DNA of 11,536 nt, from the NCBI GenBank assembly GCA_946803715.1, contig CAMPET010000037.1:413514-425049 (forward strand), in the 5' to 3' direction. Every line of letters starts with the position of its first letter. Within the stretch, counting starts at the first letter, position 1. Below the pieces are notes generated by a model. That model saw nothing but the letters and a program-made list of their open reading frames with translations, was not told the DNA's origin and did no database searches. A program made the translations under genes and the position numbers. The stretch is from Beroe ovata. Its lineage: Eukaryota; Ctenophora; Nuda; Beroida; Beroidae. Shown here piece by piece: positions 1-7,532 of this stretch.

Positions 1-24
1 TGTGTGTGTGTGTGTGTGTGTGTG
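1..24. repeat. TG microsatellite at the window edge
   Basis: Twelve perfect TG units, continuing imperfectly (TGAATGTGTGTGAG) to about 52. The left end is cut by the window. Confidence 0.95.
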
Positions 25-1158
25 AATGTGTGTGAGTACTGAGTGTGTGTGGCAGTCCTGCCTGGCCGTCGCGGTGTTTGCGTGTGTTTGCATGCTTGCA
101 TTATGTTTGGGCAACTGATGCGGTGTTTCAATGAGTGTACAAGTGTTTGTAGATGGTGTTTGTGACCAGTGTGCACTGTGTCATGGTATACGTGTCATGG
201 TGTACGTGTCTGTAGTGATTCACTTCATGTTGTATGCATTCACAGTGTAATTTCTGCACACATACAGCCATACAAAAAACACGCACACAGACACACACGC
301 TTTACATACAATGTGGTAATTGTGTGGCTGCATCAATTCCTGGAAAAGGGACCAAGTTATTAATTACAGCTGTGAGCTGTGTATTTCGCAGCAACTGAGA
401 GAACCGAATCTCGATTAGAATGATTATAGGAATCAACTACAGACACCATGTGTATTTCTGTGTACACACTACTGGATTAGTAGAAAAATGTACACACTAT
501 ACATTGTATTACTGTGTATTCCTGGGGTACACTGTTCGTCAGTTCCTGGCACTTTATTAGGGGACAGGAGGAGTGGGCATGGTAGAGAGTGAACTTTGCA
601 AGTGGAGCACAATGTGCAATTAGGACCTAATTACATGAGAGTGTGTTTCGTGATCCCCTCTTCTCTTCCATTAAATACCATGTTTTACTAAAGACCCGAC
701 CATCACCAATCCTCATTGGTAGTACCCTCAATATCTCTTCCCATTCCGGTCCTATGAGATGGGACTACCCTATGTCAATGCACCTTGACGTCTCTTCGGC
801 CTTCAGGTCCATCCCCTAATAGTAATACCCTATCTGAAATACCTGCCCACATTATCAGCACGAATTCAGAAGCATTGCCAACTTTTCCGACATGTCAATA
901 AATGATTGAAAGCGATAGGCAGTAAGACACTGGAACATGAACACTTTTGAACATCAAAGATTACAAGTTTCGCTTTAATAGCATCTGCATGGGTTGTCAA
1001 AATAGTGTCAAATGATTTTACTCTAGCTTCGAATTGTAAGCTAAATAAGGTAGTTTTTCAACTTATTTCTAAGATATACGTAATTGTTATTGCAGTCGCG
1101 CAACGTAATCCTGATTCTAATAGTCTGATATCCTGATTGACACATTCACACCCGATGC

Positions 1159-1160
<2 letters not shown>

Positions 1161-1194
<34 letters not shown>
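1161..1194. repeat. CA microsatellite
   Basis: Seventeen perfect CA units. Confidence 0.97.
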
Positions 1195-1199
<5 letters not shown>

Positions 1200-1430
1200 C
1201 CACGTACTCATAACAAAGTTGAACACAGTCACAACACAGTAGTGGCGGATAAAACAGTCTAACAGTATAACTGTGAATATTATATGAGAATTGGGAGGAT
1301 TCGGGGGTACTTGGTGTGATTACTGATTAATCACGTGAGATGAGGCCACACCCCCCTCTCTGTGTGTGAAGTGTGGTCGTCCTGAGCACTGCTCAGTGAG
1401 CAATGTAGGAAGGATGAAGAAGTAGTAGAA

Positions 1431-1672
1431 TGAGTGCAGTAGTAGTATGAGTGTAGTGTATTCGGAATATGTAGTGTATAGTGTATACGTGTGAGTGTAG
1501 TGTATATGAGTGTACAGTATACGTGTAAGTGTAGTGTATGAGAGTGTAGAGTATACGTGTGAGCGTTGTGTATATGGTATATGTAGTGTATACGTGTAAG
1601 TGTAGTGTATATGAGTGAAGCGTATACGGTATATGAAGTTTATGAGTATGAGTGTAGTGTATATATATATCA
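1431..1672. repeat. Degenerate tandem array of GTGTAGTGTATA-type units
   Basis: Irregular units of roughly 20-40 bases combining GAGTGTAGTGTATA, TACGTGTGAG and TATGAGTG. On the minus strand it gives an open frame rich in Thr, Tyr, His and Ile (1320-1700), explained by the repeat and not by a gene. Confidence 0.85.
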
Positions 1673-2080
1673 TGTAGATATCACTGCATGTTGATATCAT
1701 GTTTAAGTATAACCCGCAACCATAACACGGTGTTTTCAGGTCACCAAACTGTCACTTCAAGAATTATATTGAGAATACTGATGAGTACTGAGTAGCAACT
1801 GCGCAGTAGCACCGAGGCGGCAGTGTTTTTAACTCACTAACGTGTTTCCGAGAGTTTAACAAAAATCTCACGGCAACTCGAGTTAAAACTCTGCGTTTTC
1901 AAAACTCCTGACGTCATACTTTTATAATACCCCGACTTCCAGTATACAAAATCCAGATACCACTAAATCTCGATTAAAACACACCTGTGAACACAGGTGA
2001 AAACACAGTGTGAATTACACAATTCTTATGTCAGGAGTGATAAGCATGGCGTGACCAGTGTGGCGTAAACACATAATAAT

Positions 2081-2083
2081 ACA

Positions 2084-2118
<35 letters not shown>

Positions 2119-2178
2119 TTAGATACACAAGTACACGCACACAGTTCACACTTCACACACGCACGCACACACACAACC
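2081..2178. repeat. CA microsatellite and CA-rich tail
   Basis: Near-perfect CA run at 2081-2118 followed by interrupted CA-rich sequence to about 2178. Confidence 0.93.
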
Positions 2179-2596
2179 CGATGCAGCATCACAGAAACAT
2201 TCCGTATCACACAGTTCCCCAGATTATTGCTTGATCTCCCTTACACCTCCCATTACACGAGAATATAGTAATGGCCTCTAAATACCGCCACTTATGATAA
2301 TTAATGCCCATTACTGAAGCGGGCACTAATAGACTGAACTATGGTAGTTAAAGCGCGCGTATGTGTCACTGGAATTACTGCAGGATCAGCTGGATTCATG
2401 CCAACTATTATCAACTATTGTAGCAGTGTGTAAGCTTACACACTTCTCAATCCCCCTGTGTCCCACTGTAACACTATTACGCCATAGTACTTGGTGCTAC
2501 ACCATCTGTGTCTCAGTTTAACACTCCTGTAACACACTGTAACACCATAGTACAGTCCCAGTGGCCAGTACCAGTGTAACCCGCCCCCCAATTATC

Positions 2597-2768
2597 ACTC
2601 CCTATTCCCTAATAACACTCCCTATTCCCTAATAACACGCCCTATCACTCAGGAGTGTGTTGATCAGTATAGTACATGATATAACACTCCGGACTCCCTA
2701 TTCCCTAATAACACTCCCTATTCCCTAATAACATTCCCTATCACTCAGGAGTGTGTTGATCAGTATAG
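2597..2768. repeat. Two 76-bp direct repeats upstream of the small gene
   Basis: Copies at 2597-2672 and 2693-2768 match at 74 of 76 positions and are separated by 20 bases. Each begins with two units of ACTCCCTATTCCCTAATAAC and ends GGAGTGTGTTGATCAGTATAG. The second copy stops five bases before the predicted start codon, so it would form its 5' leader or proximal promoter. Confidence 0.95.
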
Positions 2769-2773
2769 CGAGC

Positions 2774-2877
2774 ATGTTGAACTCTCCCAACATAAACTCT
2801 CCAGCTAACGTGGACGCTGCTGTAATGTACAGGAAGTGGAACACCAGTAACGATAATTCGTACATCGACAGAATCAA
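2774..2877 (+). CDS. Exon 1 of the predicted acidic-tail gene
   Basis: Encodes residues 1-34 (MLNSPNINSPANVDAAVMYR then KWNTSNDNSYIDRI) plus two bases. The consensus donor GTGAGT and the helix continuity with exon 2 favour this strand over an open frame on the opposite strand. No homology is recognised. Confidence 0.5.
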
Positions 2878-4600
2878 GTGAGTAACAGACCCGGATAATG
2901 TAATTGTCACCTTATGTGTGGGGTTTGGAAGATTTTCTTGACGACAAAAACGACAAGAGTCTCTAAGTAAAAGGGTTGTAAATGACTAACGTTAAATATT
3001 GTCGCGATGAAACTCTTTTTTGACGTTGAAAAACGACCAGGCGTTTTGTTGCTAGTATTTGGTGTTCATAAGGATAACCTGATGCTATCTTCCCTTTATT
3101 CAGCGACATGAAAACAGCGCAATATTTGAATATTGCCACCGAGACCTCATATTCAGTGGGAGACGACTTTATATAAACAGTTGTTCATGTATCATAATGA
3201 TTTAGATGACATTCGCTTATCGTGGATAACATTGAAATAAACGCTGTTATGATAATCGTCATGATGGTTCAAATGGTAGGAACTCTCATAAATGGAAACT
3301 GTTTCTTGTCATCAATGCTTGACGTCTGAACTGTGAAAAGTTACGAGTTCAACGTATTGAACAACGTATTGAACAACGCATGAAAACACACAGACACAAA
3401 CACACACACACACANTTATCATATTGTATGATTAAAATGAATGATTAGAAAATTTTAGAAAATTATCTAGTCCCGGTCCCGGTCAAAATCCCGGTCCCGG
3501 TTACAGTCCCGGTCCCGGTTTTAATCCCGGTCCTGGTTATAGTCCCGGTCCCGGTTATAGTCCCGGTCCCGGCAAAATCCCGGTCCCGGCACTTTTTGCC
3601 GATCCCGGTCCCGGTCCCGGTCCCGGCTGGAAAAGCGATCCCGGTCGATCCTTGTGAATATACCATGATAATATCTAATGGTGATACTAAACTCAAAGTT
3701 TGGAGAATTCTAGAAAACCTAGAAATGTTCTCGAACAGCGGATATGGTTCTAACGTTACAACAACGTCATTAGTGTATGTGAGTGTGTGAGTGTGGGTGT
3801 GTGTGTGTGTGTGTGATTTTGTCACACCTTCAAACATGTTCAGACATGTCATGTTTTCATGCACATTGTACAGTCTCCTCACAGTCATTGGTATTATACG
3901 GGGGCCACAGGAGATAATGTTTCTGTTTAATTTTGTTTTTCACTTTCGAATGTTATGTAATTTTCGGTGATAGGCAGGTGTATTTGAATTTCAGCGTGAG
4001 ACGCGCGCGCACACACAAAACACATGGTCCACTCATATTATTTATCACATTATACTGCACCAATTTCATCAGTCCAACCATCAAACTCGATATCTTTATC
4101 AATTGCTAATTTGAGATGAAATCATCATCTTGGTCAGATCGAACAATTTACATTGGCTGCCATCCACCGGAAATATGTATATTTTGTTTACAAACATTAG
4201 ACGATTTATTGTTAGCACCGTGAGATTTTCCGCCGATTTAGCGATGGAAGTACGAAATGTCACCATTCGTTTGAGCCGCGCGCACGCCGCGCAATCACAC
4301 TGGTCACGTCCGGAATTTATGCAAATTGGCATGATTATTCTCCCAATCCCATGTAGTAACACTCTAACAGCCCCTGCTTTCAGTGATTTGATAGAGAAGA
4401 ACAGGGCGTTGGCCGTGACGGACGACGTCACGATACCCCTCACGCTGGCGGAGTACACGCGTGGCACGCGCCCCGTGGCGCCCGACCCGGCGCTCCACGA
4501 CATGGAGGATTTGAACATTGACTCGGATTACGATGATTATCACGATGACAGCGACTGTTACTACTCTGACGAGTATTCGGATGAGGATGAAAACTCTTAG
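2774..4600 (+). CDS. Predicted two-exon gene for a 106-aa acidic-tail protein, unknown function
   Basis: Exon 1 is 2774-2877 and exon 2 is 4384-4600, ending TAG. Exon 1 starts at the first ATG after an in-frame stop at 2729, with A at -3, and ends AA|GTGAGT. Exon 2 follows CTAACAGCCCCTGCTTTCAG, which has a branch-like CTAAC. Two bases plus one base make Asn35, so the phases fit directly. The join produces YIDRINDLIEKNRALA (30-45), a continuous amphipathic helix spanning the junction. Then come TIPLTLAEYTRGTRP (51-65) and an acidic, Tyr/Ser-rich tail (about 75-106, with SDEYSDEDENS at the end). There is no signal peptide or membrane helix, so a cytosolic or nuclear protein is likely. I do not recognise the family. 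Exon 2 is much more GC-rich than its surroundings. A missing middle exon cannot be excluded. The gene is convergent with the plexin. Confidence 0.55.
3385..3415. repeat. CA microsatellite ending in an N
   Basis: Imperfect CA run of about 30 bases directly followed by a single N at 3415. Either a base call failed in the repeat or two contigs were joined here, so the distance across it may be wrong. Confidence 0.9.
3470..3652. repeat. GC-rich minisatellite with 18-bp TCCCGG-based unit
   Basis: Units follow TCCCGGTCCCGGTTxxAx, with the last six bases varying (TCAAAA, TTACAG, TTTTAA, TTATAG), then become longer and less regular towards 3650. On the minus strand the unit is six codons, giving an open frame of Gly-Thr repeats from 3888 down, which I treat as a by-product of the repeat. 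Confidence 0.93.
3776..3815. repeat. TG microsatellite
   Basis: GTGTGTGAG/GTGTGGG variants pass into a pure TG run of about 9 units. Confidence 0.93.
4384..4600 (+). CDS. Last exon of the predicted acidic-tail gene
   Basis: Encodes residues 36-106. The frame stays open further upstream to 4130, but the upstream part is AT-rich and unlike coding sequence. Composition changes sharply after the acceptor at 4382-4383 to GC-rich, codon-like sequence. The tail repeats D-Y-D-D-Y and S-D-E-Y-S-D-E-D patterns that resemble casein kinase 2 sites. Confidence 0.6.
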
Positions 4601-4880
4601 CAGAGGGGTGTGTGAAGATATTTGCCGATTGTGACTTTAGAGACACTGGTTTGATGTGAATTCGCTGTGTTAGGATTTCAATGTGGGTTAGGAATTTGAT
4701 GTTGTGCTTTTGAATACTAGAATTATGAAAGACTTCTTGTAAGAGACTTGCAAAATATGTATGCAATAGCTTCTGAAATAGATCGAATCCTCCAATTTTT
4801 CCCTTTAGTCCACATTGACTTGGAACTATCCTCTGAGTAAGCCCATATGCATTCCATTAAGTCAAACCAAAACATTCCAA

Positions 4881-4912
4881 GTCAAACCTGATGCCCGTCA
4901 AACCTGATGCCC
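4881..4912. repeat. Two tandem copies of a 16-bp unit
   Basis: GTCAAACCTGATGCCC occurs at 4881-4896 and again at 4897-4912; a partial GTCAAACC also lies at 4861. Confidence 0.95.
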
Positions 4913-5389
4913 GTTCAATTGGTTATTCTTGGATTTTAGTTATCCTGTCGTTTCAAAATTATTTCAATGTAATTATTTTAATTGTACCCTTTCATACGTT
5001 TGTAAATTTACAAGAAAATAACCCATTGTCGATATTTGTACCCTCTACACATCCTTGCATCAGCAATTTGAGCATGGAACCAAAACGTGTACATTTGTCG
5101 AGAATTTAGTGGTATACGTGGGCATGTACGTGCCTTAGGACTGCAATCGATGACAAATGAATCAAACTATGATGGTATCGTAAGAAATCGAATTAAAATG
5201 GTTCATTTACACATGGTGGTAAATTTATCAGTCATTAATATTCCAAGTTAACAATAATTTAAGCTATCGGTGCATTGTTTTAGTTACTTTGCATTAGAAA
5301 TAGAATATTGCAGGAATGAATTAGAAAATGTCGAGGTTTAACCATCTGTAGATAAAGATTAAGATAGTTAGTTCCCGCTGATGAGATCT

Positions 5390-5417
5390 GATACGGACTG
5401 TAAAAACAGTCAGTATC
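5390..5417. other. Hairpin: 12-bp stem with a 4-base loop
   Basis: GATACGGACTGT and ACAGTCAGTATC pair with one mismatch around AAAA. It lies in the convergent intergenic stretch. Possible roles are an RNA structure in a transcript end or a relic of a small inverted-repeat element; nothing decides between them. Confidence 0.6.
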
Positions 5418-5776
5418 AAACTCCGAAATCCAGAGTTCTAATAATAGCAATACAACAGCATTTTATCAAGTTTAACTCAAAATCAATGTTACTTTCATAC
5501 AAAACAGTTAAATCTTCGGCAGTAAGAAAGATTTTTCAAATTCAGTATTTGGCGTAAACGACCCGGTAAATGAAAATGAAAGATGGGTGCTGACTATTTG
5601 CTAGATTTGCGTAAACTATTTCTTTTCGTTCGTATTCCAGCTTATTGATATTCAATTCAAACTTGATGTAAATTTCACATAAACAAATCGTGACAGCTAA
5701 ATAATCCACAAATCCACAATCAGTCGCAGGTAACCATGATTGTATCAGCATTCATTTTCGGTTTAAAATTAGTCAA

Positions 5777-5782
5777 TTTAAT
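5777..5782 (-). promoter_or_regulatory. Possible polyadenylation signal (ATTAAA) for the plexin
   Basis: Minus-strand ATTAAA about 265 nt past the stop codon. I saw no AATAAA on this strand between the stop and about 5200. One hexamer in AT-rich sequence is weak evidence. Confidence 0.25.
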
Positions 5783-6047
5783 AAGAATTTGTACAAATAT
5801 TCTACAGATTTATATACCAACAAAATTAACAACTTTCGGCGCAATTCAGTCTGCCCGTGTATTGTGTCCATTCTTCGCTGTTTTCTTCGCAGCAGCAGTT
5901 ATTCATATAAAACATTGCATTCAGCCACATATAGAAAATGTCCATCCCATTGTTCAAGTTTCGCTTGGGAAGCCGATATTAGAGCGCACACTGTGATCAG
6001 CTGCAATTGAGCACATATCTATCCAAACATGGAAAATGTGGACTTGG

Positions 6048-6260
6048 TCAAGCCATGTTATGAGCATTCTGAAGGGAAGGGTCTAGGATACTGGTGAAAC
6101 GGAGGTTTAACGAGGGCGACTCAGGCATGAGAATTGACTGTAACTGCTTCTGGTACTGGTTAGCTATGTCCAGGAGCTCGGCTACTGCCACTGTGGAGTT
6201 CAGTCCAGTGGGCGGCAGCCCGTAGAGGAAGTCCAGATTAGTTCGGGATAGGGAGGAAAC
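6048..6260 (-). CDS. PLXN: Plexin last exon: divergent C-terminus and stop
   Basis: Residues 896-965 and TGA at 6050-6048. It starts after ACTTCAG with VSSLSRTNLDFL. AVAELLDIANQYQKQLQSIL (925-944) resembles the last helix of other plexins ([20 protein letters not shown]) in spacing and pattern but not in detail. The protein ends ...LQNAHNMA, without the hydrophobic PDZ-binding end of vertebrate B plexins. The preceding intron is only 93 bp. The assignment rests on phase continuity and open frame more than on similarity. Confidence 0.82.
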   Translation of the reverse strand, partial: VSSLSRTNLDFLYGLPPTGLNSTVAVAELLDIANQYQKQLQSILMPESPSLNLRFTSILDPSLQNAHNMA

Positions 6261-7492
6261 CTGAAGTTGGGGTTGTCAGTTTGGGATATCACAATTTGGT
6301 CATGCGTCGGGAGAATATGCCAGCTTCACACGCATAAACCGAGCTACAATAACCTGTTCATAGTGTATCTGGACTTGTTTCTTATATCGTGGGATATCCT
6401 TGGCATAGAGGAGCTTGTTGATTGGAGAATCCTTGGTGAGGCCCTTGTCCGAAGTGGAGCAACTGTCCATGAACACTCCGCACACAATGTTGAGGGATGA
6501 GTCGATGGTGGGTGTTTGGGCAATATCGAGCAGGAAGTGGGGGTTCTTCAGGATGTTCATCCAGAACCGCAGTGAGAGACTGTTGTTCTTCCACGTGTGG
6601 ATGTATGCCTGGGAGAGGGACAGTTAGAGGGGGAGATTCGATGCATGTCCACATCATCATATTTAATTTCATTGAAATAGTCACGAGTAAGTTGTTGTGA
6701 CTGAATTAGCTATCCAGCTTTCCTGTACCTGGTTGTGTATGAGGCTGTGTCGATGAGCTTGTCTCTCCAGGAAATCGAACAGGTACTTGATGCAGGGGGG
6801 CACTTTCTCTCGAGACATGAACACTGAGTCGAACAGGTCGTCCACGTAGGGCTGTAGAGTTCCTTTCGTGGACAGCAGTCGAGTCAGAAACACCTGGAAA
6901 TGGAGGAAATGTCAGAACTGTCAGTGACAGGATAGGGCATTGTATACTAGGCAAACTGTGACAGGCGCTCAGTATAATAAGACATGGAACAAGACATGAA
7001 ATATGGATGATAGATAGCAAGATTTGCGTACCTCTGACATCATCTTGGTACTAAGGAGGGTATCAGTCTCACTGATGTCCTGGTTCGGTTTCACCAGGTG
7101 GTACACCTGGTGTCTCTCATCACTCTTCTCACTCTCACTCGTATTCATGCCCGTTGTGATGAGGTTTCCCTTGCTCCGGTACCGTTTTGTCGTGAGAAAA
7201 CTCGTCTTACGGCGCTCCGCTTGCGGAGACAGCGAGCTGTGTTCGGAGTCGCCGCTAAGGGGAATCATGGCGAACACGGGGCACGGGTCCTCTAGTTTGT
7301 AGTCTGAGAGAGTGTTCAACTTCCTCCACCCCTCCACGATCTGGTATAGGGAATGTAGCGGTTATGATGGACCGGGAGTTATGATGGGGCAGAGTAGAGC
7401 ATCGCACAGGATGCAATGAGTGAGTGAGCGGTGAGGGATGGTAAAATTAGGATAGCACATATTGAATATGAGATGATTATCCGCACACATAG

Positions 7493-7532
<40 letters not shown>

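Larger units (their letters stand above)
53..2590. other. Non-coding stretch with simple repeats
   Basis: Apart from the TG/CA and GTGTAG arrays, this is unique AT-rich sequence without a long frame, recognisable exon, tRNA or transposon protein. From about 2410 to 2590, TAACAC and CATAGTAC motifs recur, a looser form of the sequence that becomes the 76-bp repeats. Confidence 0.65.
2878..4383 (+). other. Predicted 1.5-kb intron rich in simple repeats
   Basis: Contains a CA tract ending in an N (3385-3415), the TCCCGG minisatellite (3470-3652), a TG tract (3776-3815) and otherwise AT-rich sequence. Short tandem copies of CAACGTATTGAA occur near 3351-3377. I see no convincing exon inside it. 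Confidence 0.5.
4601..6047. other. Convergent intergenic region
   Basis: AT-rich stretch between the stop of the predicted small gene and the stop of the plexin; it should hold both 3' untranslated regions. Apart from the 16-bp repeat and the hairpin I see no gene. Open frames on both strands (5542-5751 minus, 5736-5996 plus) have no recognisable motif. Confidence 0.7.

Noticed and set aside
1320-1700. 126-codon open frame on the minus strand
   Set aside because: Its Thr/Tyr/His/Ile-rich product follows the GTGTAG tandem array and has no motif.
2725-2910. 61-codon hydrophobic frame on the minus strand
   Set aside because: Antisense to the predicted exon 1, which has a donor, start context and a matching second exon; the minus frame has none of these.
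3463-3888. 141-codon minus-strand frame with Gly-Thr repeats
   Set aside because: Explained by the TCCCGG minisatellite and TG tract, whose unit length keeps the frame open.
4130-4383. Extension of the acidic-tail exon upstream to an ATG at 4130 as a single-exon gene
   Set aside because: That stretch is AT-rich and unlike coding sequence, whereas a good acceptor at 4382-4383 and a phase-matched first exon exist. I cannot fully exclude it.
4099-4518. 139-codon minus-strand frame opposite the acidic-tail exon
   Set aside because: No motif, and it runs across the sharp composition change at the plus-strand acceptor.
4891-5109. 72-codon plus-strand frame starting in the 16-bp repeat
   Set aside because: Short, AT-driven composition, no recognisable domain.
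5381-5436. CTGATGAG followed by a hairpin and GAAA, resembling a hammerhead ribozyme core
   Set aside because: The helix that must close directly between CTGATGA and GAAA does not pair beyond its first base pair, and I found no matching outer stems or cleavage-site strand.
5736-5996. 86-codon hydrophobic plus-strand frame
   Set aside because: Lies antisense to the plexin 3' untranslated region, overlaps a second open frame, and shows no splice-linked partner or family motif.
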